Positions 33,671-42,801 are shown, numbered from the stretch's first letter. The stretch: 64,000 nucleotides of DNA from RGIG2041 sp045652745 (GCA_045652745.1 JAZRUW010000009.1:1-64000); one strand, 5' to 3'. The notes: generated by a model from the sequence alone, not told the origin. Numbers and translations are program-made.

Positions 33671-34708
33671 TTATGGGTTTAAGTATTCATAGATGACCTG
33701 CGATATCTTGCCGAAGGTGTGGCGTACTGGGGCACCGTTAAAATCGGTGACACTGATGCATAAAATGTAGTCGCAGTTTGGTGAATACACAATACCGACA
33801 TCGAGTTCAGCACGGGAGTTTTCGCCTGTCTTGTGCGCGAGCACGGTGCCTTTCGGCAGATAGAGCGGCAGCTTAAAGCGCCGCGTCTGCTGTTTTAACA
33901 AATCAATCATCTGTGCATCGTATTCCGGAGTGATGCATGTACCGTTGTAGAGTTTGTCTAACACAAGACCGCAGTCGCGCACCGAAACTCTGTTTTTGCC
34001 GGGCGTTACCACAGGGTCATCATAGAGCATATGCTCTTGTTGTGTATCGAGCGCGCCGAGCGCGTGTGCAAGTTCGGTGACCTTTTTTGCGCCCGCAAAG
34101 AAATTGCCGTTGCCGATGGCACTGACTACCAAATTGGAATCCGAATTGGAGCTGACGGTAATCATCGCTTCCATACGCGCTTGCAGTGCGTCATCCAATT
34201 CCAGATTGCCTTTGTTTAACTCATCGTAGACTGTGAGCATATTAAACAGTTTAATCGTGCTTGCCGCATGCACCGCGCGGTTGTTGATTTCAATTTGGTG
34301 CTCTGTGTTCGGGATTTCAAAATAGAGTGACCAGTTGCCGGGTGCGCCTTTGAGAATTTCGGCAATCAAAGGTTCCAGTTCCTGCATATCATAATTGTAG
34401 ACGGGATTCTCTTCGAGGGAATCTAAATGTGTCTGAGCGGCAAAGACGGTCTTTTCTAAGGCTTCCGTATCGCGACGCAGGGTTGTTAAAAGCGCTTTTG
34501 CCGTTTCTAACTGTTCTACAGCCTCCGGATAGTCCGGCGCGTTGGAATATTCTGTTTTGTTTATGCTGTCGCAAAGCGCTTGTATTTTTTCGGCGGTCTG
34601 CGTATGTCGTGCACTTTCGCGCTGCAGATAATTTACGGCGAAAACGGCCGTGAGTGTCAAGAGGATAGCGAGTACGCCGGCCCCGAGGATTATATAAAGC
34701 TTTCTCAT
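33671..34708 (-). CDS. Membrane-anchored class-A beta-lactamase-like serine hydrolase
   Basis: 345 residues. An uncleaved-looking N-terminal membrane segment (~5-26), a helical, probably coiled-coil spacer (~32-105) and a penicilloyl-serine-transferase domain. Active-site motifs are ASTIK (SxxK, ~149), SSNSDSN in the position of SDN (~190) and HKTGE (KTG, ~295). It is exported and tethered. It may be a beta-lactamase or a peptidoglycan-active hydrolase. The spacer and SSN variant argue against a typical secreted beta-lactamase. It has its own promoter and faces the GH13 gene. Confidence 0.82.
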   Translation of the reverse strand: MRKLYIILGAGVLAILLTLTAVFAVNYLQRESARHTQTAEKIQALCDSINKTEYSNAPDYPEAVEQLETAKALLTTLRRDTEALEKTVFAAQTHLDSLEENPVYNYDMQELEPLIAEILKGAPGNWSLYFEIPNTEHQIEINNRAVHAASTIKLFNMLTVYDELNKGNLELDDALQARMEAMITVSSNSDSNLVVSAIGNGNFFAGAKKVTELAHALGALDTQQEHMLYDDPVVTPGKNRVSVRDCGLVLDKLYNGTCITPEYDAQMIDLLKQQTRRFKLPLYLPKGTVLAHKTGENSRAELDVGIVYSPNCDYILCISVTDFNGAPVRHTFGKISQVIYEYLNP

Positions 34709-34724
34709 AATATCACCTGGATTT

Positions 34725-34754
34725 ACTATAACATATTATGTCGCTTATTGTCAA
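34725..34754 (-). promoter_or_regulatory. Sigma-A promoter of the beta-lactamase-like gene
   Basis: On the minus strand, a perfect TTGACA (34754-34749), an 18-base spacer and TATAGT (34730-34725). Confidence 0.78.
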
Positions 34755-34763
34755 TTTGTGACA

Positions 34764-34792
34764 TTGAATTTGCGTGTGGTTTATGGTAAAAT
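34764..34792 (+). promoter_or_regulatory. Sigma-A promoter of the GH13 gene
   Basis: TTGAAT (34764-34769), 17-base spacer, TAAAAT (34787-34792). It is back to back with the promoter of the opposite gene, ten bases away. Confidence 0.75.
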
Positions 34793-34822
34793 AAACAGAG
34801 TTACAGATAAAGGAGACAACGC

Positions 34823-36127
34823 ATGTGGTATTATGAAAGTGTGATCTATCAGATTTATCCGTTCGGATTTTGCGGTGCGCCGCGCGAAAATGACAGACAA
34901 CTGCAGCCGCGTATTTTGAAGGTGCTGGATTTTACGGAGCATTTAAAGAATTTGGGCATCGGTGCGGTGTATTTTTGTCCGGTGTTTGAAAGCAGCGCGC
35001 ACGGGTATGATACGGCGGATTTTACGAAAATGGATGTGCGCCTCGGCACGAATGCGGATTTTAAAACGGTGTGTGATGCTTTGCACGAAAGCGGCATCCG
35101 CGTGATTTTAGACGGTGTGTTTCATCATGTCGGCCGAGACTTTTTTGCCTTTCGTGATGTGCGTGAAAAGAAAGGGGATTCGCCGTATAAGGATTGGTTT
35201 TACATCTCGTTTGACGGCAATTCCTGCTACAATGACGGCTTTTGGTACGAAGGCTGGGAGGGGCATTTTGAACTGGTTAAACTGAATTTAGACAACCCGC
35301 AGGTCAAAGCGTATTTGTTTGACTGCGTGCGGATGTGGATTCGTGAGTTCGGCATCGACGGCCTCAGACTCGATGTGGCGTATATGCTCAACCGTCAGTT
35401 TATGCGTGAACTGCGCGGTGTGTGCATTAACGAAAAGGAAGACTTTTTCCTCGCAGGCGAGATGATTCACGGCAATTACGCCGAAATCGTCAACTGTGAA
35501 ACCTTGCATAGTGCTACAAATTATGAGTGTTTTAAGGGAATTTATTCGTCGCTCAATTCGATGAATATGTTTGAAATCGGGCACTCTCTGCGCAACCGTT
35601 TCGGGAGCGAAGACTGGTGCATGTATCGTGGTATGCACCTCATTTCCTTTGTGGATAATCATGATGTGACACGCCTTGCTTCCAATCTGACAAATCCAAA
35701 CCATTTGCCGTTGGCCTACGGTATTTTGATGGGCATGCCCGGCATCCCTTGCATCTACTACGGCAGTGAATGGGGGATAGAGGGCAGAAAAGAGCACGGC
35801 GATGATGCGCTTCGTCCGGCAGTGGATACGCCGCAGAGCAATACGCTTACCTCGTTTATCGCGCGTGCGGTAAAGGCGCATCGTGAAAGCCGTGCGCTGT
35901 GCTACGGCAATTTCAATATTTTGCATATGACAAATAAGCAACTCATCTTTGAGCGATGTGCAGACGGCGAGCGCGTGATTGTGATGGTCAATGCGGACGG
36001 AGAAGACTACACGGCGCATTATAACGCCAATGCCGGCGCAGGTACGGATTTGCTGACGGGCGAGACATTTGATTTCGGCGCCGGCAGTTACTTAGAACCG
36101 TACAGTGTAAAATATATCAAAGTATAA
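34823..36127 (+). CDS. GH13 alpha-amylase-family enzyme
   Basis: 434 residues, cytoplasmic (no signal peptide). The barrel motifs are intact: DGVFHHVG (region I), GLRLDVAYM with the nucleophile (~190), LAGEMIHG with the acid/base glutamate (~218) and SFVDNHD with the third aspartate (~282). The short length and the absence of N-terminal starch-binding domains suggest a small maltodextrin- or oligosaccharide-cleaving enzyme (cyclomaltodextrinase/neopullulanase-like) acting inside the cell. It is a single-gene unit with its own promoter and terminator. Confidence 0.88.
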   Translation: MWYYESVIYQIYPFGFCGAPRENDRQLQPRILKVLDFTEHLKNLGIGAVYFCPVFESSAHGYDTADFTKMDVRLGTNADFKTVCDALHESGIRVILDGVFHHVGRDFFAFRDVREKKGDSPYKDWFYISFDGNSCYNDGFWYEGWEGHFELVKLNLDNPQVKAYLFDCVRMWIREFGIDGLRLDVAYMLNRQFMRELRGVCINEKEDFFLAGEMIHGNYAEIVNCETLHSATNYECFKGIYSSLNSMNMFEIGHSLRNRFGSEDWCMYRGMHLISFVDNHDVTRLASNLTNPNHLPLAYGILMGMPGIPCIYYGSEWGIEGRKEHGDDALRPAVDTPQSNTLTSFIARAVKAHRESRALCYGNFNILHMTNKQLIFERCADGERVIVMVNADGEDYTAHYNANAGAGTDLLTGETFDFGAGSYLEPYSVKYIKV

Positions 36128-36130
36128 TAA

Positions 36131-36160
36131 AAAAACCCGAATACGTGTATTCGGGTTTTT
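36131..36160. terminator. Bidirectional intrinsic terminator
   Basis: AAAACCCGAATAC and GTATTCGGGTTTT form a perfect 13-bp stem around GT, with A- and T-runs on the two sides. It closes the GH13 gene and probably the convergent DUF5693 gene. Confidence 0.88.
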
Positions 36161-36238
36161 GTTGTTTATTACCGGATGAGATATCCGCTACCCTTTCATT
36201 TTGCGATGGCTTCTACCAAGAAGAAGTCTGCGCTTGCG

Positions 36239-37954
36239 TCAAGGTTTGCGACGAACAAAAAGTTTTACAACGCATAAATTTGCGAGCGTAAATATACCAA
36301 TAAACGGCACGGAGAATACAAGGCCGCCTAAAGTACGCAAAACCGAGGTGGAAACGTCGGTAAATACGTGACAAAAGGTATTCATTACCGAGGCAAACAA
36401 AATAGCGCTTCCGGCGCCGAACGCCCAGGTTAAAAGCTTGCTGATATTGCTTTTTCGGTAGTAGGCAAAAATTGCAACTGCCGGCCAGCCGATTAAAAAT
36501 TCTTTGGTGCGCGGTCTTGCTGAAGTCAGCTCGCTCATGCGGTTGCGAATGGTGTTTTCAAGTCCGGAAATCTTGGTGTTGCCACTACGTATAAGATACA
36601 CGGAAAGTACGACAACAACCGCCGCAATAACAAGAAAGTGCCATGGGCGAAGACTCGATTTAAATTGTGCGAACTGTGCTTTGAGCGCCTTGGGAGATAA
36701 ATCTGCTTTTTCGGTGCGGCAATACATCAGCAAAAGCGCGAACGCAATCGGTGCAAGCAGCGTAACAGATACGCCGCGGAAAATATAGATATTTAAGTAA
36801 AATTCTGTGCCGGAGAGCATTGCGGATAAGGCCATGCTGCACGCCAGAAGCGAAGCAAGGGACAGGCCGAGCAATGCGACAGTGTAGGCAAAAGCGCCAA
36901 AGCGTGATTTCAAATATTCGGCGGCACTGTAACATACGCAAAAACTAAAGCAAGCGCCGAGCGGTGCAAACACAGACGGATACAAAAGCACCAAATTGAG
37001 CGGTAATACATAGGTCACTGCAAAGGCAAAAGCACCGGATGCGAACAATATCCATTCTGATTTGGCATCGCTCTTTTTGCGCAGAATATACAAAATGAAA
37101 ATGCACATCAGCGCGCCGAGAAACGCACCCGCCGCTTCTACGGTTTTTAAACGGATGTTATAGCCGGCAAGTGTGCCCGCAAGACCGCGTGTGTAGCCTA
37201 CGGTTTCTATCCAGTCACAGAACTTGCGGATGGCATTTTGCGTAATTTTTGCGTTTTGCGCCGCATCGTCACTCGCATCCGTGAGCTGGTTGATCAACAA
37301 AAATTCCGTATTGCGGTCACGCGCCGAATTCATCATATGATAGTAAATTAAATCGGGGTCATAACTGCCGGAAGTTAAATATCTTGCCGGTGTCGGATTG
37401 GTTTCATAACAGCGCAAAATCTGTCCCTGCGCGGCATTTACAAAGGCATCAAAATCCGGCGGACATTCGTTGGACAGTTGCGTTTTGGTTTCCGCAAGCA
37501 CCAATGTGAGGTTGTATTTTTCAATCAGCGGTGCGAGGTTTACAGAGTGCGTACGCACATCTTCCGCCTCTTTGAGCAACAGATATTTTATATCGTAAGC
37601 CTGCAACAAGGTATCTAAGCGGCTTTCATAGTCAGCCGGTTTTTCGTTGCCGACATAGACGGCAATGGCGCAGTCCAAACCGACGGATTTTGCAATGTAG
37701 AGCAGTTTTCCGTCAAAAGTGCCGTCAGCGGCTTCGCGCAGCAGCGCCGTCTGCGTGCCGCTGATTTTGTAGTCTAAAAGCGTGCGGCTCAGCGCGTCGG
37801 GCGTGATATGCTCTGTTACGGAATCGAGCGCAATCGCGGTCACATACCCGCGGTGTTTTTGTTCATAGGAAATTCTGACCGCCAGGGCAGGCAGAAGCAT
37901 AGTCACTGCAAGCACGAGGGCGGTCAGTAAAAATACAATGTGTCTTTTTTTCAT
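36239..37954 (-). CDS. DUF5693-family membrane protein
   Basis: 571 residues. A signal-anchor (~5-25), an external domain (~30-265) and about nine membrane segments in the C-terminal half. The late RTKEFLIGWPAVAIF is typical of DUF5693, a Firmicutes family often encoded next to the CsaB pyruvyl transferase. Here the CsaB gene is more than 24 kb away at the right edge, and the neighbour is a MurJ-like flippase instead, whose stop codon this gene's start overlaps by four bases. The context points to cell-wall polymer modification or anchoring, but no reaction is known. Confidence 0.75.
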   Translation of the reverse strand: MKKRHIVFLLTALVLAVTMLLPALAVRISYEQKHRGYVTAIALDSVTEHITPDALSRTLLDYKISGTQTALLREAADGTFDGKLLYIAKSVGLDCAIAVYVGNEKPADYESRLDTLLQAYDIKYLLLKEAEDVRTHSVNLAPLIEKYNLTLVLAETKTQLSNECPPDFDAFVNAAQGQILRCYETNPTPARYLTSGSYDPDLIYYHMMNSARDRNTEFLLINQLTDASDDAAQNAKITQNAIRKFCDWIETVGYTRGLAGTLAGYNIRLKTVEAAGAFLGALMCIFILYILRKKSDAKSEWILFASGAFAFAVTYVLPLNLVLLYPSVFAPLGACFSFCVCYSAAEYLKSRFGAFAYTVALLGLSLASLLACSMALSAMLSGTEFYLNIYIFRGVSVTLLAPIAFALLLMYCRTEKADLSPKALKAQFAQFKSSLRPWHFLVIAAVVVVLSVYLIRSGNTKISGLENTIRNRMSELTSARPRTKEFLIGWPAVAIFAYYRKSNISKLLTWAFGAGSAILFASVMNTFCHVFTDVSTSVLRTLGGLVFSVPFIGIFTLANLCVVKLFVRRKP

Positions 37955-39438
37955 CTTTGTTCATCCTTGTTTTGAATGATATAGCGTACGGATCCTGTCA
38001 GCCACAGCACGGCAATGTAGACAATGCCGCAAGCGCCGAGCGGTAAAATGAAGCCGAACTTACTGTCGGAAAGCGGCAGCGGAAGCGCGCGGCAAAGCAC
38101 GCAGGTGCCGACCGCTAAAATACCGGCCAGCACAATCTTTGAAAGATTTGCGGCGAGTACTTTATCTGCATAATTGCCGATCGCTTTGCGGATGGCAATT
38201 AAAATGCACACGGCATAGAGCGTGAACAAAAAGGTTGTTGCTGCGGCCACGGCAGCCGTGCCGTAGGGCAGAACCAGTGCATTGAAAAGCGGCTTTGCCA
38301 AAACTACCGCCAGAGTTCCTATGACGGTGTAATTGTATTTGGAGGCAAGATACAAAACCTTGTTTAAGAGTTCCTGACAAACGTAGCCGAACACGCCGAG
38401 GGTGTAGATACAAAACAGCGTTGCGGTTGCATCGCTTAATTCCTTTGTAAACTCACCGCGTTCGTATAAAAGGGAGATAATCTCGCGCCCGAAACAGGTG
38501 ACTGTTAAAATAAACGGCACGAAAATTGCAAAGAGTACCGTCATGATATACTGCAGAATTTTGCGCACTTGCGCGATGTTGCCCGCCTCGTAGTGGCGGC
38601 AAAGGGATGGATAGGATACATTGCTCATCGCCACAACAAACACGCTTGCAACCGCGATGAAGAGGTTGGACGCGTAGTTTACGGTGGAAGCTGCACCGAT
38701 GTCTGCAGAAACGGCGGCCTTGTCCATCATAAATACCAGCTGAAACATCATGCTGGAAATGAAGATGTACAAAACCTCACGCTGCTTGTCGCCGCCCGCG
38801 GGCTTGAGCGTTCTACCGAACATTCGATAGCCTTTTTTGAGGAAATTCGGCAGTAAAAGCACAATGTGCAAAAACCATCCTACCGTAGTTAAAACGCTGA
38901 CGGTGGTTAAAGAAATATCCTCTACAAACAGCGCCGCAATAATGATTACGTTATACGGCAGACTCATAATAGAAGTGATGAAAAACACCTTGCAGTTTTG
39001 CAGTACGCCCGACATGATGTAGGCCAAAATGACAAACAGACAGCTCGGCAGCATAATGTACATTGTCTGCACGGCCGTTGTGAAGAGTTCGTCGGACAAC
39101 CCCGGCAAAAGAAGATGCACAATCGGACCTGCAAAAAGATATAAAAGCGCCGTGGCAAATATGACCAAAGCGGTTGTTTTGGTCATAAAATGCGCCACAT
39201 AGCGCTTTTCGTTTTCTTCGCCGCAGTTTTCAGGCTTGTTTAAATTTTTTATAATTAAAACGGAAAGGGCAGCGCCGATGCCGGTGAAAATCAGGCTTGC
39301 AAGACCGAAGACCTGAAAATAAATGTCCGTATATTCCGATGCGCCGAACACCGATGCAAAGATAATATCGCGCACAAAGCCAAGGCATTTTGCTACCAAA
39401 ATACCGAGCACAACCAAAATGTAGGCACCGCCGTTCAT
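37951..39438 (-). CDS. murJ: MurJ-like lipid II flippase
   Basis: 495 residues with about 14 hydrophobic segments over the whole length and the MurJ-type start GILVAKCLGFVRDIIFASVFG (the conserved arginine-aspartate in the first helix pair) and YFQVFGLASLIF. It should flip lipid II or a related lipid-linked wall precursor. The ATG at 39438 has an AAAGGAAGCGG site. It forms a two-gene operon with the DUF5693 protein. It might alternatively serve a secondary wall polymer, as no other murJ copy can be checked here. Confidence 0.8.
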   Translation of the reverse strand: MNGGAYILVVLGILVAKCLGFVRDIIFASVFGASEYTDIYFQVFGLASLIFTGIGAALSVLIIKNLNKPENCGEENEKRYVAHFMTKTTALVIFATALLYLFAGPIVHLLLPGLSDELFTTAVQTMYIMLPSCLFVILAYIMSGVLQNCKVFFITSIMSLPYNVIIIAALFVEDISLTTVSVLTTVGWFLHIVLLLPNFLKKGYRMFGRTLKPAGGDKQREVLYIFISSMMFQLVFMMDKAAVSADIGAASTVNYASNLFIAVASVFVVAMSNVSYPSLCRHYEAGNIAQVRKILQYIMTVLFAIFVPFILTVTCFGREIISLLYERGEFTKELSDATATLFCIYTLGVFGYVCQELLNKVLYLASKYNYTVIGTLAVVLAKPLFNALVLPYGTAAVAAATTFLFTLYAVCILIAIRKAIGNYADKVLAANLSKIVLAGILAVGTCVLCRALPLPLSDSKFGFILPLGACGIVYIAVLWLTGSVRYIIQNKDEQR

Positions 39439-39470
39439 AGGACCGCTTCCTTTCCTTTGTATTATCTTAT

Positions 39471-39499
39471 ATTATACTATTCTTTTCCGGTTTCGTCAA
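39471..39499 (-). promoter_or_regulatory. Sigma-A promoter of murJ-DUF5693, inside the end of the queG-like gene
   Basis: On the minus strand, TTGACG (39499-39494), 17 bases, TATAAT (39476-39471). The -35 box lies within the last codons of the upstream gene, so the two transcripts overlap. Confidence 0.78.
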
Positions 39500-40352
39500 G
39501 CAAGGCTAAGTTGCGTTGCATCGTTTTGTAGCCGCGCCAGTGAAAGGCGCGGTCTTTGTAGTTTGCGCGAAATTCTTCTTCGCTCAACTGCGGCGGGAGA
39601 AATCCGTCTGTTTTTGTGAATTCGGGGATGGTCGTTTGGGGCAGATTTTGATTTTTCGGACAAATATTCTGGCAAATATCACACCCCCAGGCCGAGCCGG
39701 ATTTTGCAATCAGTTCTTCTTCCGTTTCGGTAAGTGCACCTTTCTTCTGTTGCAGATAGGAAATGCACTTGTAACCGTCGAGTTTGCCTGTGCCGCAAAT
39801 CTGCGCAGGACATGCCTTTTCGCAGGCGGTGCAACTGCCGCAGGTATCGGTCAGCGGTGAGTCGGCTTCAAGTTTTACGTCGGTTACAATACCGCCGATA
39901 AAAAAGAAACTGCCGAGTCGCGGATGGATTAACAGACTGTTTTTGCCGAAATAGCCTAGCCCTGCGCGGTAGGCAAGCGCCTTGTCGCACAAAGGCGAGT
40001 TATCGGTAAATATATACCCTTGCACACTTGCATCTGCCGCCTGCAAAGTTGTCAGCAGGCGCTCTAAATATGATTTGACGACCGTGTGGTAGTCTTTGAC
40101 CCAGACGTAGCGGGATAAATTCACTTTCTCGGGTGCGGGATTTGCATAGGAAAATGCACAGACAATCACGCTTTGGGCATCCGAAAGCATCTGTGTGGGC
40201 GCAATGCGGTTTTGCGCATCGCCGACAAAAGGCGTGTTTGTATCCAGCAGGCGTGCAAGCAAGCTGTCATCGCGCGCGGCAGAGCAAATGCCCGTGTCGC
40301 TGATGCCAAGCGCGGCGGCGAGCTGTTTTACTTTTTTATTTGTCAGGCTCAT
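39477..40352 (-). CDS. queG: QueG-like epoxyqueuosine reductase
   Basis: 291 residues. The catalytic region TDNSPLCDKALAYRAGLGYFGKN, with the conserved aspartate and the cobalamin-site segment, and two 4Fe-4S motifs (CGSCTACEKACP and CDICQNICPKN) match epoxyqueuosine reductases, the last step of tRNA queuosine synthesis. It is at the short end of the family and lacks C-terminal HEAT repeats. The ATG at 40352 fits GAGGTG nine bases upstream; an ATG at 40358 is too close. It follows the AraC-type regulator by 13 bases on the same strand, an unusual pairing. A related reductase function cannot be excluded. Confidence 0.82.
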   Translation of the reverse strand: MSLTNKKVKQLAAALGISDTGICSAARDDSLLARLLDTNTPFVGDAQNRIAPTQMLSDAQSVIVCAFSYANPAPEKVNLSRYVWVKDYHTVVKSYLERLLTTLQAADASVQGYIFTDNSPLCDKALAYRAGLGYFGKNSLLIHPRLGSFFFIGGIVTDVKLEADSPLTDTCGSCTACEKACPAQICGTGKLDGYKCISYLQQKKGALTETEEELIAKSGSAWGCDICQNICPKNQNLPQTTIPEFTKTDGFLPPQLSEEEFRANYKDRAFHWRGYKTMQRNLALLDETGKE

Positions 40353-40365
40353 AATCATGCTCACC

Positions 40366-41259
40366 TCAAATTTTTTGTTCCAGAATGGCCTTGACGGAAT
40401 GACCGTATTCGAGCGGTGCCATACCTGTCTGTTTTTTAAACCATCTGGAAAAATAGTGGATGCTTTCAAAACCGAGCATCGCGGCAATCTGCGTAATGTT
40501 AAAATAGTTTTCGCGAATCAGCGATTTGGCGCGCTCGGTCTTCAGCTGCGAAAAATACTGCATTACGCTGATACCGGTTTCGCGGCGAAACATTTCTTTG
40601 AGTGCCGTCTGGCTCATGGAAACGTGCGCCATAATTTCGTCAAAGGTGACTTTTTTATGCACGTTTTCTTCCAGATAAGCAATCACGTCCTGCACAGGCT
40701 TTGGCTGGCGTTTCAAATTGAGAGAGGCAATCGTTGTCGGCGTGTTGGCATTTAAGGTCGAGCGCATCAGATAAATTAAAATTTCGGTTAAGTTAATCTG
40801 GATGAGCTGTTCTGCACCGAACAACGGCTCTGGCTTGCGTTCGAGTTTTTTGACATACGGGTCACCGAGCGGAGAATCGTATACGTTTTTTGCCTCTTCG
40901 ATAATTTTGGAGAGCAGCAGACGGATGTGGTTCGTGGTGTCGAGCGTACGGTTATAGAAAAAGCGCATCTCCTTAGAGCGGCAGTCAAATGAGAGAGTAA
41001 TCACGTTCGTGTTGGCATCGTCCGCGGTGCGGATGGAGTGCCATTGGTTCGGGGAGTGGAAGGTCATCTGTCCGCGATAGAGCGGGAAGTTGCCGTCACG
41101 CGTCATGATTTCCACGCTGCCCTTGTCGACGTAAACCATCTCCCAGAAATCGTGGCTTTCGCCCTCGAATTCAAAATAACGGGTGTACTCAAAATAGTGC
41201 ACCGTAATGAGCGCATTGATTTTAAAGTCCTCTTTCAATCTGGTTTTCTGATAATCCAC
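40366..41259 (-). CDS. AraC-family transcription regulator with cupin-type sensor domain
   Basis: 297 residues. The N-terminal ~130 look like a cupin effector domain (YFEFEGESHDFWEMVYVDKG, then FHSPNQWHSI). The C-terminal ~100 carry two helix-turn-helix motifs (TFDEIMAHVSMSQTALKEMFRRETG and ITQIAAMLGFESIHYFSRWFKK). The GTG at 41259 with AGGTG upstream was chosen; longer versions have no ribosome site and are AT-rich. It is divergent from a sugar-kinase gene across a gap that holds four phased half-sites, so it very probably regulates that gene and itself. Confidence 0.85.
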   Translation of the reverse strand: MDYQKTRLKEDFKINALITVHYFEYTRYFEFEGESHDFWEMVYVDKGSVEIMTRDGNFPLYRGQMTFHSPNQWHSIRTADDANTNVITLSFDCRSKEMRFFYNRTLDTTNHIRLLLSKIIEEAKNVYDSPLGDPYVKKLERKPEPLFGAEQLIQINLTEILIYLMRSTLNANTPTTIASLNLKRQPKPVQDVIAYLEENVHKKVTFDEIMAHVSMSQTALKEMFRRETGISVMQYFSQLKTERAKSLIRENYFNITQIAAMLGFESIHYFSRWFKKQTGMAPLEYGHSVKAILEQKI

Positions 41260-41320
41260 CGTCTGCACCTGCCTTTTTTTGTTTCTTTCTGCACCTACTT
41301 TAACACAGTTTGTCTGAAAA

Positions 41321-41390
41321 TGCAAATTATTATAATAAAAGTGCAAGAAAAATGTCGAAAAGTACAAATAGCACACCTGAATGTGCAAAT
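41321..41390. promoter_or_regulatory. Array of four AraC-type half-sites at exact 21-bp spacing
   Basis: TGCAAAT (41321), TGCAAGA (41342), TACAAAT (41363) and TGCAAAT (41384) lie in the same direction at steps of exactly 21 bases. The bases just before them are also similar (GAAAA, AAAAG, GAAAAG and GAATG). AraC-family proteins bind direct half-sites two helical turns (21 bp) apart. The last site touches the -35 position of the kinase promoter, whose own -35 is poor. Confidence 0.75.
41329..41358 (-). promoter_or_regulatory. Probable promoter of the AraC-type regulator
   Basis: On the minus strand, TCGACA (41358-41353), an 18-base spacer and TATAAT (41334-41329). It lies inside the half-site array, which fits self-regulation. 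Confidence 0.6.
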
Positions 41391-41410
41391 ACAAAAAACG
41401 AAAAAGAAAC

Positions 41411-41416
41411 TATAAT
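41411..41416 (+). promoter_or_regulatory. -10 box of the activator-dependent kinase promoter
   Basis: A perfect TATAAT with no recognisable -35 at the proper distance (AATACA). The nearest AraC-type half-site at 41384 ends at the -35 region, the layout of a class II activated promoter. Confidence 0.65.
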
Positions 41417-41474
41417 TAAAGTGTAATGAACGAAGGGAAGCGTTCGGGACATGGGTAGGAAAAGAGGGAGAAGT

Positions 41475-42563
41475 ATGAGCGTACTGACCAAGGAAGAATT
41501 CACGTGTATCTTGCACGCTTTCGGCTTTGAATCGCAAACCGTGCCGTTTGGTAACGGTCATATTAACGATACGTTTTTAATTGACGGTACCCCGAAATAT
41601 ATTTTGCAAAAAATCAATAAAGATGTTTTCAAAGACCCTGTTGCACTGATGAACAACGTGGCATCGGTGACCGAATATATTATAGAGCAGGCAGCAAAGC
41701 TCGGACTCGATACCGAGCGTTGCACCTTGCATATATGCAAAACCGTGGACGGTAAAAATGTTTTATGCGCCGCCAACGGCGAGTATTACAGAGCTTACAG
41801 ATTTGTAGACGGCTGTGACAGCGTAGAAAAATCCGACGATTTGAAGTATTACTACAATTCCGCATTGGCCATTGGTAATTTTTACCGTTTGCTGGACGGC
41901 TTCGATGCCGCATCGCTTTCGGAAACCATTCCGAAGTTTCACCACACCAGACAGCGCTTTGAAAACTTAAAAGCCGCCATCGAGGCTGATAAGGCAGGCA
42001 GAGCCGCATCCGTACAGGCGGAAATCGATTTTGCGCTGGCGCGCGAAGCTATGACCGATGCAGTTTTGAATGCAATACGTGACGGCACAGTGCCGGTGCG
42101 CGTGACCCATAACGATACAAAAATGAACAATATCTTATTTGACAGCGAAACGGCCAAGCCGGTATGTTTGATTGACCTCGATACCGTTATGCCGGGTTCT
42201 TTTCTCTATGACTACGGTGATTTTCTGCGCTTTGCCGCAAATACCGGCGAGGAAGATGATATTGATTTGTCGCTTGTCAACTTTGACTTAACTGTTTTCG
42301 AGGCATTCACCAAAGGCTGTTTTGATTCGCTCGGTGCAACATTAACCGAAAAGGAAATTGAACTTATGCCCCTTGCCGTAATGCTTATGACCTATGAGTG
42401 CGGCATCCGTTTCCTCGAAGACCACCTAAACGGTGACACCTACTTTAAAGTACACCGTGAAAACCACAATCTTGACCGTGCCCGCACCCAATTCAAACTC
42501 GTTGCGGACATGGAGCACTTGAATGCCGAAATGGTAGCCATCATCAACAAGTGCAAAAACTAA
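41475..42563 (+). CDS. NahK-like N-acetylhexosamine/sugar 1-kinase (APH fold)
   Basis: 362 residues with the aminoglycoside-phosphotransferase fold. The start FGNGHINDTFLID and the catalytic HNDTKMNNILFD (~214-225) with LIDLDTVMPG (~238) match bacterial N-acetylhexosamine 1-kinases, which phosphorylate GlcNAc or GalNAc released from host glycans. The ATG at 41475 follows GAGGGAG. The neighbouring YhcH protein, the isomerase remnant and the AraC-type regulator fit an amino-sugar catabolic unit. The specific sugar is inferred. Confidence 0.8.
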   Translation: MSVLTKEEFTCILHAFGFESQTVPFGNGHINDTFLIDGTPKYILQKINKDVFKDPVALMNNVASVTEYIIEQAAKLGLDTERCTLHICKTVDGKNVLCAANGEYYRAYRFVDGCDSVEKSDDLKYYYNSALAIGNFYRLLDGFDAASLSETIPKFHHTRQRFENLKAAIEADKAGRAASVQAEIDFALAREAMTDAVLNAIRDGTVPVRVTHNDTKMNNILFDSETAKPVCLIDLDTVMPGSFLYDYGDFLRFAANTGEEDDIDLSLVNFDLTVFEAFTKGCFDSLGATLTEKEIELMPLAVMLMTYECGIRFLEDHLNGDTYFKVHRENHNLDRARTQFKLVADMEHLNAEMVAIINKCKN

Positions 42564-42638
42564 GTTTGTTTCGGGCTTCGGCCCGTTACATAAAAGTCCC
42601 TGTCGTCTTCCCTACATACAGGCAGGGCAAACACGCTC

Positions 42639-42689
42639 ATACAAAAGGAGTCTGGGGCGAGAGTCTCAGACTCCTTTTGTATTTTTTTT
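42639..42689 (+). terminator. Strong intrinsic terminator after the sugar kinase
   Basis: Bases 42639-42654 pair perfectly with 42667-42682 (16 bp, core AAAAGGAGTCTG) around a 12-base loop, followed by eight T. Confidence 0.92.
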
Positions 42690-42801
42690 GCGGCGGCTAA
42701 TTTTGTGTAATGCTTTGTTGGCAGGCTGTGGCAATACCTACGTACTATCCCTGCCTTTTCGCCTCGTTTTGCACAAAATTATCTTTGCGGTTGTTGTGTG
42801 C

